From contig JABDLQ010000286.1 of assembly GCA_013002925.1 (NCBI GenBank), forward strand, positions 1-7,356: a stretch of 7,356 nt of DNA, written 5' to 3'. Source of the stretch: Gammaproteobacteria bacterium. Its GTDB lineage: Bacteria > Pseudomonadota > Gammaproteobacteria > Steroidobacterales > SZUA-146. Position 1 is the stretch's first letter; each line of letters begins with the position of its first letter. Below are positions 1-6,144 of this stretch, one piece after another. Both the position numbers and the translations under genes were made by a program. The notes beneath the pieces are model-generated. The model was not told the origin of the DNA. It did not search any database and saw nothing but the letters and a program-made list of their open reading frames with translations.

Positions 1-715
1 TCTTAACCCCCTCTGTGTCCACCCATCCGGGATGCATAACGTAAAAACTCCAGGGTCGATCAGCGTAGTGTTCACGCCACCAGGCATTCAGCACAACCTG
101 CGCCCGCTTCTGATAGGCGTAAGCCAAAACACCATCATACGCCTGCGCGTCGAGTACATTGAGCTTACTGACCACCAGTGGCACGTTATACATGCCGCCC
201 GATGTCATGTTGATGACCACCGCATTGTCAGCGAGCAAACCGCGCTCGGCCAGCCCGTTGGTGAGCCGATAATGATTGAGCAGATTGGTGGAAAAAGACA
301 GTTCGTGCCCGTCATCGCCCAACTGATGCTCATTCAGTAATACACCGACGTTATTGACCAGCACGTCAATAGTGGAATTGGAGGTGGACTCGGCAAGCTG
401 ATCAAGCAATGCTTCTATCTCCTTTTGTTTCGACAGGTCCACTGCAGCAGCGGTGACCGCATCGCCGCAGTCTGTGGTTAATTCGGCGAGTTTTGCTTTA
501 CTGCGGGCGACTGCAAGCACCTCGCCCCCCTGTTCTGCGGCACCTTCTGTGATGGCCCGGCCAATGCCACCAGAAGCGCCTGTAACCAGCCACCGCTCGC
601 CCCCAAAATCGCCAGGTTGATCATTCCAGAACAAACGGCGCTGGCGATAGCCCAGCGCGCTGAAGCTATAGGCGAATCGAGTAAAAAAATGCAATCCTTT
701 CAGTGCATCACGCAT
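1..715 (-). CDS. DHRS12-like short-chain dehydrogenase/reductase (partial, runs off the window)
   Basis: From the ATG at 715 the frame stays open for 238 codons to the window edge, so the C-terminus is missing. The NAD(P)-binding motif TGASGGIG is at 45-52, NNVG at 121-124, and the catalytic residues are S172 (MTSGGM) and Y199/K203 (YAYQK). PGWVDTEGV follows at 229-237. About 40 residues precede the Rossmann fold (FTRFAYSFSALGYRQRRLFW), and KRAQVVL follows the active site. Both resemble, from recall, the eukaryotic DHRS12 branch (SDR40C), whose substrate is poorly known. The Gly pattern suggests a classical cofactor site, but NADH versus NADPH is not settled. No strong ribosome-binding site is seen. 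It follows pdxJ on the same strand after 215 bp, so co-transcription is uncertain. The substrate cannot be inferred. Confidence 0.9.
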   Translation of the reverse strand, partial: MRDALKGLHFFTRFAYSFSALGYRQRRLFWNDQPGDFGGERWLVTGASGGIGRAITEGAAEQGGEVLAVARSKAKLAELTTDCGDAVTAAAVDLSKQKEIEALLDQLAESTSNSTIDVLVNNVGVLLNEHQLGDDGHELSFSTNLLNHYRLTNGLAERGLLADNAVVINMTSGGMYNVPLVVSKLNVLDAQAYDGVLAYAYQKRAQVVLNAWWREHYADRPWSFYVMHPGWVDTEGVK

Positions 716-930
716 ATCGTTTTTTCCAACTTGACTGGTATCTGCAAAACACACAACGGCACTGCAACAGCGAGCGTTCTGTTGTGTGAAGATAAAATAA
801 AGATCGCCTTGTTCCTTGTATTAAGAACGTTGAGACTTCAACAAGACCGATCGTCTTGCCGATGCGGACTGGACATTTTGTTGCTACCTATCCAGATGAC
901 ACGGCTGTGATTCGCCTGCGTTTTACTGGC
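716..930 (-). other. Structured spacer between pdxJ and the SDR gene
   Basis: This 215-bp AT-richer stretch has no convincing gene. Read as minus-strand RNA it holds three abutting hairpins: 858-842 (CAAGAC/GTCTTG, 5-base loop), 842-829 (GTTGA/TCAAC, 4-base loop) and 828-811 (GTTCTT/AGGAAC with one G-U pair). These are followed by an 8-bp inverted repeat, CACACAAC/GTTGTGTG (788-781 and 757-750). The last has a 23-base loop and then TTTT, so it could end pdxJ transcription weakly. Bases 784-779 (CAACAG) can instead pair with CTGTTG (770-765), which excludes the larger stem. No good promoter for the SDR could be identified. Confidence 0.45.
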
Positions 931-1695
931 CTAATCGTTGCCGTCGACCGCAGGGGGATTCTTCGGCAGACACGCAAGATAACGATGCACGGTATCCTCC
1001 AGCCCGTATTTCAGTGCATCGCAAATCAGTGCATGTCCGATCGATACCTCCAGTATCTCAGGGATCACCAGAAAATCCGCCAGGTTGTCCAGGTTCAGGT
1101 CGTGCCCCGCATTCACACCCAGGCCAGACTCCCTGGCATGCCTGGCTGCATCCGCGTAACGCTCGAGGACTTTGGCACAGTCTGCCGTACCGTGCGCGCG
1201 GGCATAGTCTTCCGTATAAAGCTCGATTCGATCAGCACCCAGTTTCCGCACCAACTCAAACTCATCGGAATCCGCTTCCATGAACAGGCTAACGCGACAC
1301 CCCAGGTCTTTGAGTTCACCAATCACCCGGGTGAGCTCTTTTTGATGCCGGGCGACATTCCAGCCCCGGTTTGATGTGATCTGATCAACGCTATCAGGAA
1401 CCAGTGTGGCTTGCGCCGGTCGCACTTCACGAACCAGGCTCATATATCCAGGGTAGCCGCCCAATTCGCCTTCAAACGGATTGCCCTCTATGTTGTACTC
1501 CACCGTCACCAGATCGGCTATTGCCCGCACATCGTCAGGGCGAATATGGCGCATGTCGGGTCGCGGATGCACGGTAATCCCATGGACCCCGGCATTAATG
1601 CAGGTTTGCGTCGCCCACAGCACATCGGGATCGTTGCCCCCACGAGCATTGCGCAGCCAGGCGATCTTGTTCACATTGACGCTAAGAGTAGTCAT
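931..1695 (-). CDS. pdxJ: Pyridoxine 5'-phosphate synthase PdxJ, divergent subfamily
   Basis: PdxJ condenses 1-deoxyxylulose 5-phosphate with 3-amino-2-oxopropyl phosphate to give pyridoxine 5'-phosphate, the last ring-forming step of the DXP-dependent vitamin B6 route. The 254-residue TIM-barrel keeps the catalytic positions of the E. coli enzyme: H43 (GITVHPRPD), E70 (YNIEGN) and H198 (NAGHDL), plus R45 and H50. It differs at the start: VNVNKIAWLRNARGG has N9-K10 where E. coli has Asp-His in a substrate site. The segments LVPDSVDQITSNRGWN and EVSIGHALICDALKYGLE resemble, from recall, a PdxJ type common in Bacteroidetes. An insert-like stretch (FEGELGGYPGY) lies near 74-84. The ATG at 1695 fits the family N-terminus but has no ribosome-binding site. 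In E. coli-like genomes pdxJ sits near recO and acpS, which are absent here. Confidence 0.92.
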   Translation of the reverse strand: MTTLSVNVNKIAWLRNARGGNDPDVLWATQTCINAGVHGITVHPRPDMRHIRPDDVRAIADLVTVEYNIEGNPFEGELGGYPGYMSLVREVRPAQATLVPDSVDQITSNRGWNVARHQKELTRVIGELKDLGCRVSLFMEADSDEFELVRKLGADRIELYTEDYARAHGTADCAKVLERYADAARHARESGLGVNAGHDLNLDNLADFLVIPEILEVSIGHALICDALKYGLEDTVHRYLACLPKNPPAVDGND

Positions 1696-1857
1696 ACGAT
1701 GCAGAATATAGGATTTGCCGGGCGGATTGTACCCGCCGGCATCGTACAGTGTAACGGCCGCTGGATTTCGGCCCCGTATCGCCCGGCGCGAACATAGCGG
1801 TCGCCATGTGCGTAGACTACGGTGTAAACCCTGTGACCGGAATACACCCTGAGAAAT
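1696..1857 (-). other. Spacer between tRNA-Lys and pdxJ, with inverted repeats and a tentative promoter
   Basis: This 162-bp stretch has no convincing gene. Just after the tRNA lies an inverted repeat, GGTGTA/TACACC (1848-1843 and 1826-1821), with a 16-base loop but no T-run. It touches a perfect 11-base palindrome, CGTAGACTACG (1811-1821). Nearer pdxJ, TACAAT (1731-1726) matches 5 of 6 bases of a -10 box, with GTTACA (1755-1750) 18 bases upstream. The -10 sits in the loop of a GC-rich hairpin (1717-1740, eight pairs, one bulged C). The palindrome TACAGTGTA (1745-1753) overlaps the -35. These could be operator sites, but none is assigned to a regulator. Confidence 0.4.
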
Positions 1858-1933
1858 TGGTGGGTCGTGCAGGATTCGAACCTGCGACCAGCGGATTAAA
1901 AGTCCGATGCTCTACCAACTGAGCTAACGACCC
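1858..1933 (-). tRNA. tRNA-Lys (anticodon UUU)
   Basis: The minus strand folds into a standard 76-base tRNA with the CCA end encoded (1860-1858). The acceptor stem pairs GGGTCGT (1933-1927) with ACGACCC (1868-1862), with discriminator A. The D arm reads AGCTCAGTTGGTAGAGC. The anticodon arm reads CGGACTTTTAATCCG with the seven-base loop CTTTTAA, which gives anticodon TTT. The T arm has GGTTCGAATCC. The body is close to E. coli tRNA-Lys as I recall it, except for the anticodon stem. The position after queC matches Pseudomonas (from recall). It is not a queuosine target, since that modification goes to GUN anticodons, so its place beside queE-queC is not functional evidence. Confidence 0.97.
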
Positions 1934-1954
1934 GATTTCATGCGCGGAGCGAGG

Positions 1955-1982
1955 ATAATACCGCAACGACACTAAAAAACAA
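1955..1982 (-). promoter_or_regulatory. Putative promoter of tRNA-Lys
   Basis: The 60-bp gap between queC and the tRNA contains TTGTTT (1982-1977), a 16-base spacer and TATTAT (1960-1955). The -10 box is followed by a GC-rich discriminator (CCTCGCTCCGCGC), a known feature of growth-rate- and ppGpp-controlled stable RNA promoters. Transcription would start near 1948, about 15 bases before the tRNA. The -35 match is weak (3 of 6). Confidence 0.45.
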
Positions 1983-1993
1983 GACAGTCAGGG

Positions 1994-2680
1994 CTACTGG
2001 CGATAGTGTGTCGGATCGGGGATTTCGGCGGAGCTGAAACCCTGCTTCCTGATCCGGCAGGCATCACAAACCCCGCAGGCCCGCCCCTGCTCATCGGCCT
2101 GGTAGCACGATACCGTCTGCGCATAATCTACGCCCAATTGCACACCTGAGCGGATAATTTCGGCTTTGGTTTTATCGATCAGGGGCGCATGTATATGCAT
2201 AGTCTGACCCTCGACTGCAGCTTTTGTCGCAAGATTGGCCATGCGCTCGAAAGCGGCAAGATACTCTGGCCGACAGTCCGGATAACCTGAATAATCCACG
2301 GCGTTGGCGCCGATAAATATATGGGTCGCCCGCACGGTTTCGGCATAAGCCAGTGCCAGCGACAGCAACACCGTGTTGCGCGCGGGGACATACGTCACCG
2401 GAATTCCGGTGCCGGGCGACTCTGGCACGGCGATCTCATCGGCTGTCAGCGCCGAGCCGCCAAATTCGTGCAGATTCACACTCGCTATCCGATGCTCGCG
2501 CACACCGGCTGACCTCGCCAGCTTGCGGGCCGCGTTGAGTTCCGCACGATGACGCTGACCGTAATCCACCGACAATGCATAGCAGGCAAAGCCTTCATGC
2601 TGTGCATGCGCCAGAACCGTGGTTGAATCGAGACCACCGGAGACCAATACGACCGCGCGCTGATTGGTTGTTGCTGACAT
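1994..2680 (-). CDS. queC: 7-cyano-7-deazaguanine (preQ0) synthase QueC
   Basis: QueC uses ATP and ammonia to turn 7-carboxy-7-deazaguanine into the nitrile preQ0, the step directly after QueE. The 228 residues show the PP-loop ATP pyrophosphatase motif SGGLDS at 14-19, the segment YVPARNTVLLSLAL at 97-110 typical of the family, GANAVDYSGYPDCRPEY at 124-140, and a C-terminal zinc site of four cysteines (C192, C202, C205, C208). Length and motifs are complete, so the gene looks functional. It forms a pair with queE. The other genes of the pathway (queD, folE, queF, tgt) are not in this window. The stop lies 60 bases before the tRNA-Lys gene. Confidence 0.97.
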   Translation of the reverse strand: MSATTNQRAVVLVSGGLDSTTVLAHAQHEGFACYALSVDYGQRHRAELNAARKLARSAGVREHRIASVNLHEFGGSALTADEIAVPESPGTGIPVTYVPARNTVLLSLALAYAETVRATHIFIGANAVDYSGYPDCRPEYLAAFERMANLATKAAVEGQTMHIHAPLIDKTKAEIIRSGVQLGVDYAQTVSCYQADEQGRACGVCDACRIRKQGFSSAEIPDPTHYRQ

Positions 2681-2688
2681 CTTGCGTA

Positions 2689-2696
2689 CTCCCTCC
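2689..2696 (-). promoter_or_regulatory. Strong ribosome-binding site of queC
   Basis: GGAGGGAG lies in the queE-queC gap and ends 8 bases before the ATG at 2680. It fixes the queC start and is the best Shine-Dalgarno match in the window. The neighbouring genes have much weaker sites. Confidence 0.8.
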
Positions 2697-2703
2697 GGGT
2701 CAT

Positions 2704-3381
2704 TCAGTGACCCGGTTTGTCATCCCACAACAGCTTATGGAGCTGCATCTGAAATCGCACCGGTAACCTGTCGTCCAGAATCCAGTCGGCGAGCTGGCGA
2801 TGCGGTAATTGCGCATGGCTGGCCGAAAACCACACGGTGCACTTGCTATCGAGCCCATGCCGGTGTGTAAATTCGCGTGCCCATTCGTAGTCGTCACGAT
2901 CACAAATGACGAACTTGATTTGATCGTTGGGACCTAGCAAGGCCAGGTTCTCCAGCCGGTTGCGCCCTTCTTCCCGCGATCCGGGCGTCTTGATATCCAG
3001 CACCTTGACGCAACGCGGATCAACTCCGCTCACATCCATTGCGCCGGAAGTTTCGACCGATACAGTCTTGCCCCTGTCACACAGCAGCGCAATCAAGGGA
3101 AAGGCATTTTTCTGGGCCAGCGGTTCGCCGCCGGTGATGCAGACATGCGCTACGCCAAATTCATCAACTTTTTCCATGATGTCGTCAAAATCGATCCACT
3201 GCCCGCCATGAAAGGCATACGCGGTATCGCAATACTGACAGCGCAACGGACACCCGGTCAGGCGCACGAATACGGTCGGCCAACCGCTGTGCTGGGCTTC
3301 CCCCTGAATAGAGCAAAATATTTCCGTGATCCGCAACCGCTGATCGGCGGGCAGATCGTCACGATGGGTGTCAGTGGTCAT
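2704..3381 (-). CDS. queE: 7-carboxy-7-deazaguanine synthase QueE (radical SAM)
   Basis: QueE converts 6-carboxy-5,6,7,8-tetrahydropterin into 7-carboxy-7-deazaguanine, the ring-contracting step of preQ0 and queuosine synthesis. It uses S-adenosylmethionine and a 4Fe-4S cluster. The 225 residues carry the cluster motif C-x3-C-x2-C at C44, C48 and C51 (GCPLRCQYCDT), the SAM-binding GGEP motif at 84-87, and a C-terminus of the family type (QMQLHKLLWDD). About 15-18 residues precede the first conserved strand (RITEIFCSIQGE), slightly longer than in E. coli QueE. No clear ribosome-binding site precedes the ATG at 3381, so translation may be coupled to cpoB, which stops 14 bases earlier. QueC, the next enzyme, follows 23 bases after the stop. 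Confidence 0.96.
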   Translation of the reverse strand: MTTDTHRDDLPADQRLRITEIFCSIQGEAQHSGWPTVFVRLTGCPLRCQYCDTAYAFHGGQWIDFDDIMEKVDEFGVAHVCITGGEPLAQKNAFPLIALLCDRGKTVSVETSGAMDVSGVDPRCVKVLDIKTPGSREEGRNRLENLALLGPNDQIKFVICDRDDYEWAREFTHRHGLDSKCTVWFSASHAQLPHRQLADWILDDRLPVRFQMQLHKLLWDDKPGH

Positions 3382-3395
3382 GACAGCAGCGTCAG

Positions 3396-4145
3396 TTAAC
3401 GCCCTTCTTTTTGCATTTGCTGCAGGCGCTGCGTTGCAAGGCGAGCCGGAGTCGTGTTCGGATAGGTGTTGATAACCGAGTTCAGTGTGTTGCGCGCCTG
3501 GTCAAACTGTTTCAGCTCATATTGACAATACGCGACTTTTAGCAGGGCATCCGGGACCTTGGAGCTTGCAGGAAAATCACCGATCATTTTTTCAAACTGG
3601 GCCAGAGCCGCGGCGTAGTCAGCGGTCACATAATGAGCTTCACCGAGCCAGTAACTGGCATTGTCAGCCAGCGTGCTATCTGGATACGCAGTTGCAAACT
3701 CCGTAAGCGCGGCTTTGGCCTCCGTGTAGCGGGTGTTTTTGAGTAGCTCAAAGGCCTGCTCATAGGCCACCTTATCGCTGCCATCGGCATCAGGGGTGGC
3801 TCCGGTGCTCACAGCTGCCAGGCCACCTCTTTCCAGCTTTTGCAGACGGCCGTCCACATCAAGATACTGCGTGCGTTGGCGCTTGCCGGCTTCCTGTGCT
3901 TCATACTGCAGCACTTCAATCTGCCCACGGAGTTCGCGCATTTCCACGTTCAACTGGTCGAGTTGGCCCTGCAAGCTGACCAGACTCTGATTGTTGACTA
4001 CCCGCTCGATCGTCACCAGGCGATTTTCGAGTTCGGTAAGCTTCAGCAATACCGGGTCCTCAGACGGCGGCGTTGTGGCGCATCCACAGATACACAACAA
4101 CACCGCGCTGAGACTTGAAAATCTGGCTTTATTCAGTTTCGCCAT
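3396..4145 (-). CDS. cpoB: CpoB (YbgF), Tol-Pal-associated TPR protein, possibly a lipoprotein
   Basis: In E. coli, CpoB is a periplasmic protein that binds TolA and modulates the synthase PBP1B with LpoB, coordinating peptidoglycan synthesis with outer-membrane constriction. The 249 residues show a signal sequence (1-22), a heptad-like coiled coil at about 33-107 (LTELENRLVTIERVV) known to trimerise in this family, a short Gly/Ser linker, and three TPR units at about 126-159, 163-196 and 200-233 (YPDSTLADNASYWLGEA is typical). The signal ends VLLCICGCATTPP, which resembles a lipobox with the lipid on C22, whereas E. coli CpoB is soluble. The ATG at 4145 is preferred because it gives a normal signal start. 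An ATG at 4163 would add six residues, and neither has a strong ribosome-binding site. The queE start is 14 bases after the stop. Confidence 0.93.
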   Translation of the reverse strand: MAKLNKARFSSLSAVLLCICGCATTPPSEDPVLLKLTELENRLVTIERVVNNQSLVSLQGQLDQLNVEMRELRGQIEVLQYEAQEAGKRQRTQYLDVDGRLQKLERGGLAAVSTGATPDADGSDKVAYEQAFELLKNTRYTEAKAALTEFATAYPDSTLADNASYWLGEAHYVTADYAAALAQFEKMIGDFPASSKVPDALLKVAYCQYELKQFDQARNTLNSVINTYPNTTPARLATQRLQQMQKEGR

Positions 4146-4169
4146 CTGGTGCGGCCCAACCATTACAAC

Positions 4170-4715
4170 TTAATGATAAACCAGTTCTACCCGGCGATTT
4201 TGCTGCCAGGAATATTCATCATGCCCCATGACCGCCGGCTTCTCTTCGCCATAGCTCAGCGTCGAAAGCTGCGCGGATGAAGCACCCTGCAATGACAGCG
4301 CACGGCGGACGGTCTGGGCCCGACGTTCACCGAGTCCTATGTTGTATTCCCGCGAACCACGCTCATCCGCATGGCCTTCGAGGCGTAATTTGCTGCCTGG
4401 ATTTTCAGCGAGAAACCGGGCATGTGCTTCGATGATTGCCTGGTATTCCGGACGCAGGTCTGACCGGTCAAAGTCAAAGTACAACGTGCGGTAATCGAGA
4501 TAGTTGACTTCCACCGGTGCCGGCGCGGGCGGTGGTGTCGGGGCCCGTTCAACGACCATCGGAGGCTTGGATTCCACAGGCTGCGGCGCAGGAGCCGGCT
4601 CCGCGGTTGCCTGTTGTGCGGCCTGTCCCGCTCCCTGACCTGCTCCGCCGGTGGACTGACAGCCCGCCGCAAACAGCAGTAAAAAAACACATAGACTCGT
4701 CAACCTGATATTCAT
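4170..4715 (-). CDS. pal: Pal, peptidoglycan-associated outer-membrane lipoprotein
   Basis: Pal (OprL in Pseudomonas) is anchored in the outer membrane by lipid and binds peptidoglycan non-covalently. TolB and TolA control that binding. The 181-residue protein starts at the ATG at 4715, which has a good ribosome-binding site (GGGAGC) and opens directly into a lipoprotein signal with lipobox FAAG|C (C19). The frame is open further upstream to 4829, but those residues do not look like a signal peptide. Residues 20-70 are a flexible Pro/Ala/Gln-rich linker. Residues about 77-181 are an OmpA C-terminal-like domain beginning LYFDFDRSDLRPEY. It contains the binding motif GHADERGSREYN, with D117 and R132 at the positions that hold diaminopimelate in this family, and ends QNRRVELVY. 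The cpoB gene follows 24 bases later. Confidence 0.97.
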   Translation of the reverse strand: MNIRLTSLCVFLLLFAAGCQSTGGAGQGAGQAAQQATAEPAPAPQPVESKPPMVVERAPTPPPAPAPVEVNYLDYRTLYFDFDRSDLRPEYQAIIEAHARFLAENPGSKLRLEGHADERGSREYNIGLGERRAQTVRRALSLQGASSAQLSTLSYGEEKPAVMGHDEYSWQQNRRVELVYH

Positions 4716-4788
4716 ATTGTTGCTCCCAAAACGGTGTAGTTTGCAGCGCTGCCCCCAAGCGGATACCGACAGACCCTGTTGCGACGGT

Positions 4789-4818
4789 ATTATAAGGGTA
4801 TTTGTAAATAAATGTAGA
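4789..4818 (-). promoter_or_regulatory. Putative sigma70 promoter for pal-cpoB
   Basis: The 110-bp tolB-pal gap holds a perfect -10 box TATAAT (4794-4789) preceded, with an 18-base spacer, by TCTACA (4818-4813), which matches 4 of 6 bases of the -35 consensus. Transcription would start near 4782 and leave a leader of about 65 bases before pal. The leader contains the palindrome GCAGCGCTGC at 4743-4752. Separate transcription of oprL and the following gene is known in Pseudomonas (from recall), which fits. The call rests on motif matching only. Confidence 0.5.
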
Positions 4819-4825
4819 CGAAATA

Positions 4826-6124
4826 TCACGGGTCAGATGGAAACGGTGACCACACTGGCTCGCGCACATCGAGCCCGGTGGAACTGAGTTGCTGTTTGAC
4901 CAACCCATCAGTCGACACTGTCTCCAGGCTGCCCAACCGCCCGCGTGTGCCGGCATAGATGAGTATTTGCCCGTTTGGCGCAAAGCTCGGTGATTCATCG
5001 AGTCGGCCATCACTTACGACCCGCAGACCACCGGTCATCAAATCCAGCAAACCGATACGATAATTACCCTGATCGTTATGCACCACTGCCAGTGTGCGGC
5101 CGTCCGGGCTCAGTCGGGGACGGGCATTGTAATTACCCTCAAAGGTCAGGCGTACCGGTTTGCCACCTTTGGCGGCAACCTCGTAAATCTGCGGTCCACC
5201 GCTGCGATCCGAATTGAAATACAGCATTTCACCGTTTCGTGACCACGCCGGTTCGGTATCAATGGCCGAATGTTTGGTAACGCGCGTGAGTTTACCGGTC
5301 ATCAAATCATGTATGTAGATATCCAGGTTGCCGACGCGATCAGACAACGTCAACGCCATGCGGCGACCATCTGGTGACCACGCCGGTGCACCATTAACCC
5401 CGGCGCGCGCCGAGAGCCGTCGCCTCTGTCCGGAATAAATATTTTTGGTATAGATTGCAGAACCCCCGTCTTCAAACACCACGTACGCAAGCTCCTGCCC
5501 GTCCGGAGACCATGCCGGAGACATAATCGGTTCGGCGGAGCGCACAATGACTCGCGGATTTTCACCATCGGCATCCGCAACAATCAGCTCAAATGTACGA
5601 TTTTCCGTCGACGTTATATACGCAATGCGCGTGGAAAATACTCCCCGTATGCCAAGGAGCTTTTGATACACAAGATCTGCAATATAATGACCGACACCGC
5701 GCAAACGCGATGGTGGTGACGTCAGGTCAAATGCCAGTATCTGCTCTTGACGGACTGTATCAAAGGTTTGAAAACTTACCCGGTAATTGTCGCCTGGTAG
5801 CGCGGAGATCTTGCCAATGACAACAAAATCCATCTGTAGTGCCCGCCAGTCGGCCAGATCCACTTCATGACCCGCCGTGGGCTGCTCCAGCATGTCAGCG
5901 CGCGCGATACTTCGAAACCGGCCGGTGCCGGTCAGGTCGTCATCGATCACCTGCGCAACATCATACGGTCTCGGTCCCGGACCTTCCCAACCGAACGGCA
6001 CAATGGCTACCGGCAGCGGATCGACCACAAAAGAATCAATCACTATCTCCAGCTGCGCTGACGCCGTCCACGCCGTCAAAGCCAGAAACAGCGCTAGCAC
6101 ACCTTTACAACTTGCTCGGTACAT
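4826..6124 (-). CDS. tolB: TolB, periplasmic beta-propeller of the Tol-Pal system
   Basis: TolB is a soluble periplasmic protein that binds Pal and hands it over to TolA. The 432 residues include a Sec signal peptide at 1-23, with a likely cleavage ASA|QLE. The mature N-terminus QLEIVIDSFVVD corresponds to the TolA-binding segment of E. coli TolB (EVRIVIDSGVDS). Residues about 35-155 form the alpha/beta N-terminal domain (PVAIVPFGWEGPGPRP). Residues about 162-432 form a six-bladed propeller marked by repeats near 205 (WSPDG), 249 (WSPDG), 294 (WSRNG), 338 (LSPDG), 381 (FAPNG) and 425 (WSPF). The length is normal for the family. The start has an upstream AGGCGAG element as a possible ribosome-binding site and lies 20 bases after tolA. 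Nothing appears truncated. Confidence 0.97.
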   Translation of the reverse strand: MYRASCKGVLALFLALTAWTASAQLEIVIDSFVVDPLPVAIVPFGWEGPGPRPYDVAQVIDDDLTGTGRFRSIARADMLEQPTAGHEVDLADWRALQMDFVVIGKISALPGDNYRVSFQTFDTVRQEQILAFDLTSPPSRLRGVGHYIADLVYQKLLGIRGVFSTRIAYITSTENRTFELIVADADGENPRVIVRSAEPIMSPAWSPDGQELAYVVFEDGGSAIYTKNIYSGQRRRLSARAGVNGAPAWSPDGRRMALTLSDRVGNLDIYIHDLMTGKLTRVTKHSAIDTEPAWSRNGEMLYFNSDRSGGPQIYEVAAKGGKPVRLTFEGNYNARPRLSPDGRTLAVVHNDQGNYRIGLLDLMTGGLRVVSDGRLDESPSFAPNGQILIYAGTRGRLGSLETVSTDGLVKQQLSSTGLDVREPVWSPFPSDP

Positions 6125-6144
6125 AAACTGACTCGCCTGAAAAT

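Noticed and set aside
617..910. Plus-strand frame of 97 codons across the start of the SDR and the following spacer
   Set aside because: It has no recognisable domain and no good ribosome-binding site, and it overlaps antisense the N-terminus of a well-supported SDR.
1098..1105. GGTCGTGC inside pdxJ, matching the end of the tRNA-Lys gene
   Set aside because: Eight bases is within chance expectation for 1.9 kb and far shorter than usual tRNA attachment repeats. It lies within an intact gene.
856..1797. Plus-strand frames of 172 and 128 codons opposite pdxJ
   Set aside because: They are mirror frames of pdxJ, which carries all family motifs on the minus strand.
1985..1999. CAGT/ACTG stem followed by TCTTGTTTTTT at the end of queC, considered as an intrinsic terminator
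   Set aside because: The stem has only four pairs with a seven-base loop. The T-run is interesting, but the hairpin is too weak to list as a terminator.
1858..2680. A functional link between queuosine genes and the adjacent tRNA
   Set aside because: Queuosine is placed in tRNAs with GUN anticodons (Tyr, His, Asn, Asp). This tRNA reads UUU, so the neighbourhood is positional only.
4716..4829. Extended pal start at 4829 that would add 38 residues
   Set aside because: The extra residues are not signal-like, while the ATG at 4715 has a GGGAGC ribosome-binding site and begins a proper lipoprotein signal.
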